From LMUY01 sp965199095 (GTDB lineage: Bacteria > Pseudomonadota > Alphaproteobacteria > Acetobacterales > Acetobacteraceae): a DNA stretch of 64,000 bases. Under the pieces are notes generated by a model. The model did no database searches and was not told the origin of the DNA. It saw only the letters and a list, made by a program, of their open reading frames with translations. The position numbers and the translations under genes are program-made. Location of the stretch: positions 124,001 to 188,000 of the forward strand of contig CBDAQM010000005.1 of NCBI GenBank assembly GCA_965199095.1, read 5' to 3'. Shown here one piece after another: positions 17,869 to 28,349 of the stretch (the first letter of the stretch is position 1; every line of letters begins with the position of its first letter).

Positions 17869-18575
17869 CCGAGGGCCGCGCGCTGCAAGGCGTAGAGCTG
17901 CCCGGCGCCCAGCCGCGCCAAGCGCAGCAACGCCGCGAAATCGGCATCGCTGAACGGCGCCCGCTCCGCCGTGCCCTGGATTTCGACGATGCCGCTTTCC
18001 GTCAGCACGAAGTTCGCGTCTGCCTCGGCCGTGGAGTCTTCGGCATAGTCCAGGTCCAGCACCGCAGCGCCGTCCACCAGGCCGCAGGACACGGCCGCCA
18101 CCTGGCCCAGCATGGGCGACCGAGCGATCACCCGGTTCGCCTCCAGCGTGCGGAAGGCGAGCGCCAGGGCGACCCACCCGCCGGTGACCGCGGCGCAGCG
18201 TGTGCCGCCATCCGCGTTCAGCACGTCGCAATCCAGCGTGACCGTCATCTCGCCGAGCGCCTTGCGTTCGACCACGGCCCGCAGGGAGCGGCCGATCAGG
18301 CGCTGGATCTCCTGCGTGCGGCCGGATTGCTTGCCGCGTGCTGCTTCCCGCTCCCCGCGGCTGTGCGTGGCGCGCGGCAGCATGCCGTACTCCGCCGTCA
18401 CCCAGCCCTCGCCCCTGCCGCGCAGGAACGATGGCACGCGGCCTTCCACGCTGGCGGCGCACAGCACCTCCGTCCCGCCCATGCGGATGAGGCACGAGCC
18501 CTCGGCGTGCCGGGCGAAGCCGGTGGTGAACGACACGTCGCGCAGGGCGTCGGGGGCGCGGCCGGATGGGCGCAT
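17865..18575 (-). CDS. rph: Ribonuclease PH
   Basis: 236-residue phosphorolytic 3'-5' exoribonuclease for tRNA 3' trimming. Motifs: MRPSGRAPDALRDVSFTTGFARHAEGSCLIRMGGTEVLCAASVE, the phosphate-site region RGEREAARGKQSGRTQEIQRLIGRSLRA, and LDLDYAEDSTAEADANFVLTESG. Operon with rdgB (4-base overlap). Next to hrcA in many alphaproteobacteria; here a 167-residue secreted-protein gene separates the two. Confidence 0.96.
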   Translation of the reverse strand: MRPSGRAPDALRDVSFTTGFARHAEGSCLIRMGGTEVLCAASVEGRVPSFLRGRGEGWVTAEYGMLPRATHSRGEREAARGKQSGRTQEIQRLIGRSLRAVVERKALGEMTVTLDCDVLNADGGTRCAAVTGGWVALALAFRTLEANRVIARSPMLGQVAAVSCGLVDGAAVLDLDYAEDSTAEADANFVLTESGIVEIQGTAERAPFSDADFAALLRLARLGAGQLYALQRAALG

Positions 18576-18674
18576 GGCGGAGGCTCCTTCTCATTCAAGG
18601 CGGCTGCGCCTCCGGCCGAGTTGCAGCGGTCGAGTGCAGCCCATAACGTCGCAACGACTGGTTGGAACCCCTGC

Positions 18675-19178
18675 ATGCGCTTTGCCACCATGGTCCCGGC
18701 CGTCGTCGCCTCGCTCCTGATAGCGGCTCCCGCCGTGGCTGGCGACAAAGCATCGTTGCTGGCGAGCACGGGAAAAGCCCTGGAGGACCAGCTCGCCTGT
18801 CTCGTCCCACCCAAGCCCGCCTTGGCCATCCGGGCAATGATGCGGAACGGGCTGCTCGTGAAGACCAGGTTCGACGCCGACGGGAGCCCGGTCTTCCGGC
18901 CGACCAGCGACCTCTTGGTATTCGGGAAACGCGTGCTGTTCGTGACCGGCTGGGAGATGGAGGGCGACCAGGTCAAGCAGCCGTTCTGGCGCGGCCCGGG
19001 CACGGAGCCACCGCTGTTCCTGGCGGTGACCCTGGATGCCGCTCCAGCCGAAATCCCCTACCAAGCGCACATGGTCCGGGGTAGCGACGGGACTGCCGTC
19101 GGCTCGTTCTCGTCCATCGAGCCGACCAGAGAGTTCTACAGCAGCAGGGGAACGACGATCACCTGCTACGGCGGGTGA
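18675..19178 (+). CDS. Secreted protein of unknown function between rph and hrcA
   Basis: 167 residues. Signal peptide MRFATMVPAVVASLLIAAPAVAG, then a globular domain with two cysteines (QLACLVPPKP and the C-terminal ITCYGG) that could form a disulfide. Other recognisable stretches are FDADGSPVFRPTSDLLVFGKRVLFVTGWE and SFSSIEPTREFYSSRGTT. No family recognised. It is divergent from rph and in the same direction as hrcA, 59 bases upstream. Confidence 0.68.
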   Translation: MRFATMVPAVVASLLIAAPAVAGDKASLLASTGKALEDQLACLVPPKPALAIRAMMRNGLLVKTRFDADGSPVFRPTSDLLVFGKRVLFVTGWEMEGDQVKQPFWRGPGTEPPLFLAVTLDAAPAEIPYQAHMVRGSDGTAVGSFSSIEPTREFYSSRGTTITCYGG

Positions 19179-19199
19179 CGACAGCCGGTGCCCAGGTGT

Positions 19200-19228
19200 T
19201 TGACCCGGCGCAGGCGGCTCCCTAGTTT
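19200..19228 (+). promoter_or_regulatory. Possible promoter of hrcA
   Basis: TTGACC (19200-19205), 17 bases, TAGTTT (19223-19228). The hrcA ATG follows only 9 bases later and has no Shine-Dalgarno, so a nearly leaderless mRNA would result. The -10 match is weak. No CIRCE inverted repeat is present here. Confidence 0.3.
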
Positions 19229-19237
19229 CCCGTCCTG

Positions 19238-20317
19238 ATGACGGAATGGTCCTACGTCCCGCCACGGGCGCATCTGCCGCCCGACCTCGACCCGCGCAGC
19301 GCGGCGGTCCTGCGGGAAATCGTCGAGCAATTCGTGCAAACCGGCGAACCGGTCGGCAGCCGCACGCTGTCGCGCCGCCTGCCGATGCATTTGTCCCCGG
19401 CCACGATCCGCAGCGTCATGGCGGATCTAACCGAGGCGGGGTTGCTCTTCGCACCCCACACCTCGGCCGGTCGGCTGCCGACCGACCGCGGCCTGCGGCT
19501 GTTCGTGGATGGCCTGCTGCAGTTCGGCCAACTGAGCGAGGAGGAGCGCGACCAGATCGGCCGCGCCTTGGAGGCCCGCGGCCGCTCGTTGCAGGAAACG
19601 CTGAGCGACACCTCCACCATGCTGTCCGGCCTCTCCGCCGCGGCCGGGCTGGTGCTGGCGCCGAAAAGCGACGGCGCGGTCCGGCATATCGAGTTCGTGG
19701 CGCTGGGGCCGGGACGCGCCCTGGTCATCCTGGTGGGGGCGGACGGCCAGGTGGAGAACCGCGTCATCGAAACGCCGCCCGGCCTGCCCCCCTCCTCGCT
19801 GACCCACGCGGCGAACTACCTGAACGCCCGGCTGTCCGGCCGGTCCCTGGCGGAGCTGCGGACCATCGTCGGCGCGGAAATGCTGGCCAACCGGACGCAG
19901 TTGGACGAACTGTCCAGCATGGTCGTCGAGGCGGGATTGGCGACATGGGCCACTGCCCCCGGGGGCGGGTTCGGCGGCAACCTGATCATCCGCGGCCAGA
20001 GCCGGCTGCTGGCGGACGTGACGCAGATCGAACGGATCAGCGCGATCCAGGTGTTGTTCGACCGGCTGGAGACGCAGGACACCATGCTGCGCCTGCTGGA
20101 ACTGGCGGAGCAGTCGGATGGCGTGCGCATCTATATCGGCGCGGAAAGCGGGCTGTTCGGCGCCGCCGGCGTGTCGATGGTGGTGGCGCCGGCGCGCAAC
20201 GAGGCGGACCGGATCGTGGGCGCCATCGGCGTGATCGGGCCGACGCGGATCAATTACGGCCGCGTTATTCCGGTGGTGGACTACACCGCCCGCGTCATTG
20301 GCCGCCTGCTGGGGTGA
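19238..20317 (+). CDS. hrcA: Heat-inducible transcription repressor HrcA
   Basis: 359 residues. N-terminal winged helix (about 18-85: AVLREIVEQFVQTGEPVGSRTLSRR, LSPATIRSVMADLTEAGLL, HTSAGRLPTDRGLRLFVDGLL) and a C-terminal GAF-like domain ending GAIGVIGPTRINYGRVIPVVDYTARVIGRLL. It represses chaperone genes carrying CIRCE, with GroEL needed for activity. I found no CIRCE in this window, so its targets (probably groESL) lie elsewhere. First gene of the grpE-dnaK-dnaJ block. Confidence 0.95.
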   Translation: MTEWSYVPPRAHLPPDLDPRSAAVLREIVEQFVQTGEPVGSRTLSRRLPMHLSPATIRSVMADLTEAGLLFAPHTSAGRLPTDRGLRLFVDGLLQFGQLSEEERDQIGRALEARGRSLQETLSDTSTMLSGLSAAAGLVLAPKSDGAVRHIEFVALGPGRALVILVGADGQVENRVIETPPGLPPSSLTHAANYLNARLSGRSLAELRTIVGAEMLANRTQLDELSSMVVEAGLATWATAPGGGFGGNLIIRGQSRLLADVTQIERISAIQVLFDRLETQDTMLRLLELAEQSDGVRIYIGAESGLFGAAGVSMVVAPARNEADRIVGAIGVIGPTRINYGRVIPVVDYTARVIGRLLG

Positions 20318-20361
20318 GGGACGCCTTGTTCCCCATCTTCCGCCGTCCTAATTCTGCGCCC

Positions 20362-20934
20362 ATGAGCAGCACCGAAACCCAGCCGCCGGAGCAGGCGGAC
20401 ACGACGGCGCCCGTCGCCGATACGCCAGAGCAGTTGATGGCGGCCGCCAGCGCGCGGATCGCCGAACTGGAAGCCGAGTCGCAGGAGTTCCGCGACAAAT
20501 GGCTGCGGTCGGAGGCCGAGATGGCCAACGTCCGCACCCGCGCCAAGCGGGATGCCGACGACGCGCGGCAATTCGCAGTGCAGAAATTCGCCCGCGACGT
20601 GGTGGAGGCCGCGGACAATCTGCGCCGCGGCCTGGACCAGCTCCCCCCCGCCTCGCCGGGCGAGCCCGAGATCGTCGGCAAGCTGCGCGACGGGTTCGAG
20701 GGGGTGGAGCGGTCGTTCCTGTCCTTGCTGGAGCGCAACGGGATCGCCCGTATCGACCCGACGGGCAAGCCGTTCGACGCGAATCTGCACCAGGCGATGG
20801 CGGAACAGCCCTCCGCCGAACACGCCCCCGGCACCGTCATGCAAGCCTGGACCGCCGGCTGGACCCTGAACGGCCGCCTGCTGCGCCCGGCGATGGTCGT
20901 CGTCGCGAAGGCGCCGGACTCGACGCCGTCCTGA
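20362..20934 (+). CDS. grpE: GrpE nucleotide exchange factor
   Basis: 190-residue co-chaperone that drives ADP release from DnaK. Acidic, disordered N-terminus (about 1-30), long coiled coil (ARIAELEAESQEFRDKWLRSEAEMANVRTR), then the beta domain with the family signature FDANLHQAMAEQPSAEHAPGTVMQAWTAGWTLNGRLLRPAMVVVAK. Start ATG at 20362, 44 bases after hrcA and in the same direction. Confidence 0.96.
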   Translation: MSSTETQPPEQADTTAPVADTPEQLMAAASARIAELEAESQEFRDKWLRSEAEMANVRTRAKRDADDARQFAVQKFARDVVEAADNLRRGLDQLPPASPGEPEIVGKLRDGFEGVERSFLSLLERNGIARIDPTGKPFDANLHQAMAEQPSAEHAPGTVMQAWTAGWTLNGRLLRPAMVVVAKAPDSTPS

Positions 20935-20975
20935 CGGCGCTAGCGCCCTTCATACGAGTCCCTTCCAAAAAGAAA

Positions 20976-21050
20976 GTCGTAGGGTGGGCTTTAGCCCACC
21001 ACCGTCTCCTACAGCGCCTCGAAGAGGTGGGCTGAAGCCCACCCTACGAC
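20976..21050. repeat. GTAGGG-family palindromic repeat, two-armed
   Basis: Two 25-base arms (20976-21000 and 21026-21050) in inverted orientation with a 25-base spacer. Each arm contains its own small palindrome (GGTGGGCTTTAGCCCACC type). The outer ends are GTCGTAGGGTGGG and its complement; the arms differ at one position. It occupies much of the 286-base grpE-dnaK gap. The rest of that gap shows only the hairpin at 21106-21136. Confidence 0.85.
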
Positions 21051-21105
21051 GGGCCTGCGTCAGGCGGCGGCATAGGAGTCGTTTCATGGAAACGCGAGGG
21101 AAAAA

Positions 21106-21136
21106 CCGGGTTCCCCACTTGCCGAGCGGAACCCGG
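21106..21136 (+). promoter_or_regulatory. Hairpin in the grpE-dnaK intergenic region
   Basis: A perfect 9-bp stem (CCGGGTTCC at 21106-21114 against GGAACCCGG at 21128-21136) with a 13-base loop, about 85 bases before dnaK. No T-tract follows. It could be an attenuator, part of the dnaK leader, or have no function. Confidence 0.35.
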
Positions 21137-21220
21137 CTCAATACATCCCGCGCTGCGATAAACCCCAAGGGTCCCGCGCGGTGCTTCGGGCCGCCCCGGA
21201 CCGCTATGATGGAGTCATGA

Positions 21221-23134
<1,914 letters not shown>

Positions 23135-23139
23135 TACCA

Positions 23140-23171
23140 GGCAGGAGGCGGCCTCGCGGTCGCCTCCTGCC
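23140..23171 (+). promoter_or_regulatory. Hairpin in the dnaK-dnaJ intergenic region
   Basis: An 11-bp stem (GGCAGGAGGCG at 23140-23150 against 23161-23171), extendable into the loop, starting 5 bases after the dnaK stop. Without a T-tract it is not a classic terminator. A transcript-stabilising or attenuating role, lowering dnaJ relative to dnaK, would fit its position. Confidence 0.45.
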
Positions 23172-23229
23172 CTGTCTGACTCTATTATAGGGGGTATGGG
23201 GTCGCTGGCCTCCAATCCTGGGGACTAAA

Positions 23230-24366
23230 TTGGCAAAGCAAGATTATTACGCTCTGTTAGAGTCGAACCGGGATGCCTCTGCCGACGATTTGAAGCGCGC
23301 CTATCGCAAGTTGGCGATGAAGTTCCACCCGGACCGCAATCCGGGTGACAAGGCAGCCGAAGCGAAGTTCAAGGAAATCAACGAAGCGTATGACGTCCTG
23401 CGGGATGATCAGAAACGCGCTGCGTATGATCGCTATGGTCATGCCGCCTTCGAGAATGGCGGCCCCGGCGCCGGCTTCGGGTTCCAGGAAGGCGGCCTGG
23501 GCGACATCTTCGACCAGATGTTCGGGGAGTTCATGGGCGGCCGCCGCGGCGCCGGCGGCGCACGCACCCGCGCCGGCTCGGACCTGCGGGCGCAGGTCGA
23601 AATCGGCTTGGAAGACGCGTTCACCGGCACCAAGGTGGATTTGCGCGTCCCCACCCGCGTCGCATGCGATGCCTGCGCCGGAACCGGGTCGGCCAGCAAG
23701 CAGGCGGAGCGTGACAATTGTCCCACCTGCGGCGGGTCCGGCAAGGTGCGGGCGCAGCAAGGCTTCTTCCTGGTGGAACGCAGTTGCCCGACCTGCGGCG
23801 GGATGGGCCGTGTGGTGCGTAACCCGTGCCGGGTGTGCAGCGGCGTCGGCACCGTGCCGCGCGACCGGACGCTTTCCGTCGCGATCCCGGCCGGGGTCGA
23901 GGATGGGGTTCGTATCAGGCTTACTGGCGAGGGCGAGGCAGGTGGCTCGGGTGCGCCAGCGGGCGACCTCTATGTCCATGTCGCCATCCGGCCGCACGAT
24001 ATCTTCCAGCGCGACGGCGCCAATATCTATTGCCGGGTCCCGCTGCGGATGACGCAGGCGGCGCTCGGCGGCGATGTGGAGGTGCCGGTGATCGACGGCA
24101 CGCGGGCCAAGGTGAAGGTCACGCCCGGCACGCAGTCAGGCGACCAATTCCGCATTCGCGGCAAGGGCTTCTCCGTGCTGCGGAGTTCGGCGCGGGGCGA
24201 CATGTATGTGCAGGTCGCGGTGGAAACGCCGTTGCAGCTCACCAAGCGTCAACGCGAGTTGCTGGAGGAATTCGAGGCCGAGGCGGCCAGGCACAACAAG
24301 AACGGCAGTCCGGAAAGCGAAGGCTTCTTCGCCAAGGTGTCCGCCTTCTTCGATGGCCGGACCTGA
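23230..24366 (+). CDS. dnaJ: Chaperone DnaJ (Hsp40)
   Basis: 378-residue type I J-protein. J domain at 1-70 with the HPD motif (KLAMKFHPDRNPGD), Gly/Phe linker (GPGAGFGFQEGGLGD), four zinc-finger repeats (CDACAGTG, CPTCGGSG, CPTCGGMG, CRVCSGVG) and the two-part C-terminal substrate domain. It starts with TTG (LAKQDYYALLESNRDAS); MAKQDYY is the normal family start, so TTG replaces ATG. The last 14 bases overlap dapB. Confidence 0.97.
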   Translation: MAKQDYYALLESNRDASADDLKRAYRKLAMKFHPDRNPGDKAAEAKFKEINEAYDVLRDDQKRAAYDRYGHAAFENGGPGAGFGFQEGGLGDIFDQMFGEFMGGRRGAGGARTRAGSDLRAQVEIGLEDAFTGTKVDLRVPTRVACDACAGTGSASKQAERDNCPTCGGSGKVRAQQGFFLVERSCPTCGGMGRVVRNPCRVCSGVGTVPRDRTLSVAIPAGVEDGVRIRLTGEGEAGGSGAPAGDLYVHVAIRPHDIFQRDGANIYCRVPLRMTQAALGGDVEVPVIDGTRAKVKVTPGTQSGDQFRIRGKGFSVLRSSARGDMYVQVAVETPLQLTKRQRELLEEFEAEAARHNKNGSPESEGFFAKVSAFFDGRT

Positions 24367-25111
24367 TGCGGCTGCGGTGACGCCGCGGATCGTCATCGCA
24401 GGGATCACCGGCCGCATGGGCCGGTTGCTCGAAGAGGAAGTCGCCAAGGCGGGTCTACCCCTGGTGGGCGGGTCATCGCGTAGCACCGCGCTGGGCGGCC
24501 TCATCGCCACGGCGGACGTCGTGATCGACTTCACGACCGCCAGCCTCGCGAAGGACCACGCCGCTCTCCTGACGCACGCCAACGTCGCATGGGTTCTCGG
24601 CACCTCCGGCTTGACCGCCGACGATGAGGCCGCGGTGCGTGCTGCGTCGCAGGGCATTGCCGTCGTGTACGCACCAAACTTCGCGCCCGGCGTCAACCTG
24701 GTGCTGGCCTTGGCCGAGCAGATGGCCACGGCGCTTCCGGCGGACCGCTACGATGCCGAGATCGTGGAGATGCATCACCGCCAGAAGGTGGATGCGCCAT
24801 CCGGCACGGCGATCGGGTTGGGCCGCGCGGTCGCCCGCGGCCGCGGTGTGGACCTCGCCGCGGTGATGCAAAGCGGGCGGGACGGCCACACAGGTCCACG
24901 CCCCCCCGGCGCCATCGGCTTCGCGTCGTTGCGCGGCGGCCAGGTGGTCGGCGAGCACAGCCTGCTGTTCGCGGCCGGTGACGAGCACATCGCCCTCACC
25001 CACCGCGCCTTCGACCGCCGGGCCTTCGCCGTCGGCGCCGTGCAGGCCGCGCGCTGGGCCGCCGGACGGACGCCGGGCCTCTACGACATGCGGGACGTGC
25101 TTGGGTTGTGA
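24353..25111 (+). CDS. dapB: 4-hydroxy-tetrahydrodipicolinate reductase
   Basis: 252-residue NAD(P)H-dependent enzyme of the diaminopimelate/lysine pathway. Motifs: IVIAGITGRMGRLLEEEV (nucleotide binding), DVVIDFTTA, LGTSGL, APNFAPGVNLVLALA and the catalytic EMHHRQKVDAPSGTA. The ATG lies inside the end of dnaJ (14-base overlap, different frame), so its translation is probably coupled to the chaperone operon. dapA, the preceding pathway step, is 26 kb away at 50920-51825. Confidence 0.95.
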   Translation: MAGPDAAAVTPRIVIAGITGRMGRLLEEEVAKAGLPLVGGSSRSTALGGLIATADVVIDFTTASLAKDHAALLTHANVAWVLGTSGLTADDEAAVRAASQGIAVVYAPNFAPGVNLVLALAEQMATALPADRYDAEIVEMHHRQKVDAPSGTAIGLGRAVARGRGVDLAAVMQSGRDGHTGPRPPGAIGFASLRGGQVVGEHSLLFAAGDEHIALTHRAFDRRAFAVGAVQAARWAAGRTPGLYDMRDVLGL

Positions 25112-25120
25112 CGGCCTGAG

Positions 25121-25855
25121 TTACGCCACCAGGTAGCGGACGGTGCGTCCTTCCAACACCGCGCAGGTCAGCGCCCCGCCGGTGACCGCACCCGTGTCCA
25201 ATCCCATCCGACGCCCGAGTATGTCGGGCTCGCGACGCGGGGTGTGGCCGTGGACCACCGCCATGCCGGGCGCTTCGGGCAGGATGGGGCCGGGCCAGGT
25301 CAGGAACTCCTCCCGGATCCACAGCATGTCTTCGGGCGACTGCGCCACCATCCTCACGCCCGGGCGCAGCCCGGCATGGACGAAGACATAGCCGTCCACC
25401 TGGTGGAACAGGGCCAGACCTTGCAGGAACGGCAGCTCCGGCGCCACGGCCGTGCGCCAGTCCGCCAGCGGTTCGGCCGGCGTGACGCCCCAACTGCGCA
25501 GCGTCTCGACGGCGCCGTTATGGAGCCACTGGTCGATGCTGTCCGGATCGCCATCCATCGCTTCCAGCATCATCTGCTCATGGTTGCCGCGCAGGCAGAC
25601 CATCGGCACGCCCGGCAGCACCGGCCCCGCCGCCAGCCGCCGCACCACGGTGGCCGACCCAGCCCCGCGGTCGACGTAATCCCCCAAATGCAGCAGCAGC
25701 GGCGCCGCCACCGGATTGTGCCGCAAATCCGCCGCGACCCGGCCGTGCAGCGTCGCCAGCCGGTCGGCGCAGCCATGCACGTCCCCGATCGCGTAGACGC
25801 GCCGGCCGGGGGACAGCCAGCCGGGCGCAGGATGACTTAACGATGCTGAAACCAT
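25121..25855 (-). CDS. Metallophosphoesterase (PPP-type phosphatase)
   Basis: 244-residue phosphatase with the complete PPP metal-ligand set: GDVHG (24-28), GDYVDRG (58-64), RGNHE (about 89-93), VHAGLRPG and HGHTP. Similar to bacterial serine/threonine phosphatases and symmetrical Ap4A hydrolases; the sequence does not decide between protein and nucleotide substrate. It is divergent from the EAL-like pair, whose reading frame overlaps its 5' end if the most upstream start is used. Confidence 0.87.
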   Translation of the reverse strand: MVSASLSHPAPGWLSPGRRVYAIGDVHGCADRLATLHGRVAADLRHNPVAAPLLLHLGDYVDRGAGSATVVRRLAAGPVLPGVPMVCLRGNHEQMMLEAMDGDPDSIDQWLHNGAVETLRSWGVTPAEPLADWRTAVAPELPFLQGLALFHQVDGYVFVHAGLRPGVRMVAQSPEDMLWIREEFLTWPGPILPEAPGMAVVHGHTPRREPDILGRRMGLDTGAVTGGALTCAVLEGRTVRYLVA

Positions 25856-25923
25856 GCGGCCGCCACTCTATCCCCGAACGCTTGGGGCGACGACAGGCAA
25901 TGCGCAACGCGGGAGACGGCCGG

Positions 25924-27222
25924 ATGGAGGGAAAGAGCGGGCGGGTGATCCTGGCCGCCGGCGGCCAGCCTGCCAGCCCGCTGCATCACGCGCTGGACCT
26001 TGGCCTGGACTGGGCCGGGCGTGTCAAGCGGCCCGTAGCCATCCTGATCCTGCACCTCTCGCGCCTGCACGCCCCCGGCCCCCGCCCGCATCACCGCCGC
26101 ATCGCCAGCGCCCTGCTGGACGGCGCGATCCAGACCCATGGCGGCCAGGCGTTCAACTGCACCAACGGCGACTTCGTCCTGCTGACCGACCCGGCCACCA
26201 GCGCCGCGCTGGTCCCCACCCTGTCGCACCTGTTCCGGCCGGAGGCGCCCGGCATCGACCGCCTGCTCACGCTCTGGTCGCTGCCCGCGGACGAGGAGGT
26301 CGCACGCGCCGCCCTCGCCAACGCGGACACGCAAAGCATCGTCGCCGAGGACGCGCCCGTGCCGCTGGGTGCGTTGGCCGCCGCCGAAACCGTGCTCGCC
26401 GTCGCCGCGATGGATGACCTGACCCGGCGCCAAACCGCGGTCCGCATCACCAACGGCGGCATGGAGACGCTCTACCAGGAACTGACCGTCTCGCTGGCCG
26501 CGCTGGAGGCGCGGAACGGCGCGCCGCTGCCGGTGATCACCGACCCGTTCCTGTTCCGCCACCTCGCGGCCCGGCTGGACGAGCGCGTCTTGCGCGCCGG
26601 CGCCACGGCGCAGTTCATCGCCGTGCCACGCCTGCACCTCAACCTCACGGTATCCAGCATCTTATCGGAGGAATTCGCGCGCTTCGTGGCCCTGCGCGGC
26701 GATGGCGCCCGACTTGGCGTCGAAATCCAGTTCATGGAAGCGGTGGCCGACCTGCCGCGGTTCAAGGCCGCCTGCAAACGCCTGCGTGACGCCGGGTGCA
26801 GCCTGGTGCTGGACGGCCTGGACCATGCGGTGCTGTCGCTGGCACGGCCCGCCGCCTGGGAACCCGACTTGCTGAAGCTGGACTGGTCCCCCCGCATGGC
26901 CACGCTGCCCGGCCGCGAGCGTCGCCTGCTGGCCACCGCGGTCGCCGAGTTCGGCCCGGAACGGATCGTGCTGCACCGGGCTGAGACCGAGGCCGCACTC
27001 GCCTGGGGCCGCCAGCATGGCATACGCTGCTTCCAGGGCCGCCACGTGGACGCGATGCTCGCGGCGGAGCGGATCACCACCTGCCACTACGCCGCCGCCT
27101 GCTCGCTGCGCCAATGCATCGACCGCGCGGCGGCCACCGGGTCCGCCGGCCGTGTCGGCTGCCGCAACACGGCCCTGCTGGACGCCATGCAGCCGCTCGC
27201 CGCGGTTGCCCTGCCGGCGTGA
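25924..27222 (+). CDS. Degenerate EAL-domain-like protein, first of a tandem pair
   Basis: 432 residues. The N-terminal part (about 15-160) has a conserved RPHHRRIASALLD helix and is of unknown type. The C-terminal part follows the EAL phosphodiesterase pattern, but key residues have changed: LGVEIQF (about 264) for the ELTE strand, LVLDGLDHA (about 296) where DDFG is expected, LLKLDW (about 316) for LKID, HRAETE (about 351) for AEGVET, and FQGRH (about 370) for QGY. No EAL tripeptide is seen. Catalysis is therefore unlikely; c-di-GMP binding or a structural role is possible. The ATG at 25924 has GGGAG upstream; ATGs at 25900 and 25843 are alternatives, the last overlapping the divergent phosphatase. 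It overlaps the next gene by 4 bases. Confidence 0.7.
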   Translation: MEGKSGRVILAAGGQPASPLHHALDLGLDWAGRVKRPVAILILHLSRLHAPGPRPHHRRIASALLDGAIQTHGGQAFNCTNGDFVLLTDPATSAALVPTLSHLFRPEAPGIDRLLTLWSLPADEEVARAALANADTQSIVAEDAPVPLGALAAAETVLAVAAMDDLTRRQTAVRITNGGMETLYQELTVSLAALEARNGAPLPVITDPFLFRHLAARLDERVLRAGATAQFIAVPRLHLNLTVSSILSEEFARFVALRGDGARLGVEIQFMEAVADLPRFKAACKRLRDAGCSLVLDGLDHAVLSLARPAAWEPDLLKLDWSPRMATLPGRERRLLATAVAEFGPERIVLHRAETEAALAWGRQHGIRCFQGRHVDAMLAAERITTCHYAAACSLRQCIDRAAATGSAGRVGCRNTALLDAMQPLAAVALPA

Positions 27223-28349
27223 AACCGTCTTCGCCCGAACGCTTGGCCGCGTTGGTGGCGGAGTGCGCGACCTCCGGCGCCAAGCGCCAGGCCCTGCTGC
27301 TCCGGATCGACCACCTTCCCCCGGCCTTGTCGCGTCCGCATCACCGCCGCCTGGCCGAGGCCGCGTTGACGCCGCTGCTGCGGGCGCCGCGCGCCGAACT
27401 GTTCCAACTGCCGGGGCCGCGCCTGGTGGTGGTCTGGCGCGGCGATGCCGAGGCGGCGCTGCTGGACGTGGTGGACGCACTCGACCACCTGCTGTCCGAC
27501 GCGACGGTGCCGGCGCCCACCCTGCGGCAACTGATCTTCCTGTACGACCTGCCCGACAGCGGGGACTTGCTGCTCGAAGCCCTGGCGGACAACCCGCAGA
27601 CCGAACCACCCCCCTCGGAGCAGGACCCGCCGCTCGACCCGGCCTCCCTGCTCCTGCTGGAAGCGGCGTTGGCGCAGGCGAACCTGGCGCGCTTCGCCCG
27701 CCGTGAGCAGGTCTGGCAGTTGGATGCCAAGAATGCGGCCCTGGCCTGGGAACGGCGGATGTTCTCCCTGGCGGAGCTGTCGTCCGAGTTGCTTCCCGGT
27801 TGCGACCTGTCCGGCGACCCATGGCTGTACCGCCGGCTCACCCGCACGCTGGACCGGCGCATGCTGGCGCTGCTGACCGGTCCGGACGATTTGCGCGGGG
27901 CGCGTCCCTTCGCGCTCGACCTCAACGTCGTCAGCGTGCTCGGGCCGGAGTTCCTGAAGCTGGACGCCGCGCTGCCGCAATCGCTGCGGGGCCGGGTGGT
28001 GCTGGCGCTGCACCCGGCGGATTTGGTGGCGGACGCTGCCGCCTTCGCCTTCGCCCGCGGGTTCGCCCGCGCCCGCGGCTACCGGCTGATGTTGCGGGAC
28101 GCCGCGCCGGACCTGTTGGCCGTGCTGTCGCCGGCAGCGCTGGACCTTGACTACCTCACCGTGCCCTGGTCGCTCGACCTGCCGCAGCAATCCGGCCCGC
28201 TGCTGGACGTCTGCCACGCCGGTTCGCTGGTGCTGGAATGCGGGGAGGATCCGGCTGCGATCGAGTGGGGACTGTCGGTCGGGGTGACCCTGTTCACCGG
28301 GCCGGCCGCCGACCGGGCAACCCTTGGCGAACGGGCGGCCGCCGCTTAG
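27219..28349 (+). CDS. Paralogue of the preceding EAL-like protein, more degenerate
   Basis: 376 residues, starting at a GTG that overlaps the upstream stop (GTGA). It is colinear with its neighbour: RPHHRRLAEAALTPLL matches RPHHRRIASALLD, LRQLIFLYDLPDSGD matches DRLLTLWSLPADEE, and DPWLYRRLTRTLDRRML...FALDLNVVSVLGPEFLKLD matches DPFLFRHLAARLDERVL...LHLNLTVSSILSEEFARF. The EAL-like half is nearly unrecognisable, with no metal ligands. Tight coupling and shared ancestry suggest the two form a hetero-oligomer (inference). The stop codon lies in the end of the repeat at 28346-28449. Confidence 0.68.
   Translation: MKPSSPERLAALVAECATSGAKRQALLLRIDHLPPALSRPHHRRLAEAALTPLLRAPRAELFQLPGPRLVVVWRGDAEAALLDVVDALDHLLSDATVPAPTLRQLIFLYDLPDSGDLLLEALADNPQTEPPPSEQDPPLDPASLLLLEAALAQANLARFARREQVWQLDAKNAALAWERRMFSLAELSSELLPGCDLSGDPWLYRRLTRTLDRRMLALLTGPDDLRGARPFALDLNVVSVLGPEFLKLDAALPQSLRGRVVLALHPADLVADAAAFAFARGFARARGYRLMLRDAAPDLLAVLSPAALDLDYLTVPWSLDLPQQSGPLLDVCHAGSLVLECGEDPAAIEWGLSVGVTLFTGPAADRATLGERAAAA

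Noticed and set aside
19179..21220. CIRCE operator for HrcA
   Set aside because: I looked upstream of hrcA, grpE and dnaK for TTAGCACTC with its 9-base-spaced complement and found none.
23140..23171. Rho-independent terminator between dnaK and dnaJ
   Set aside because: The stem is strong, but no T-tract follows and dnaJ has the same orientation with no clear promoter of its own, so I list it only as a hairpin.
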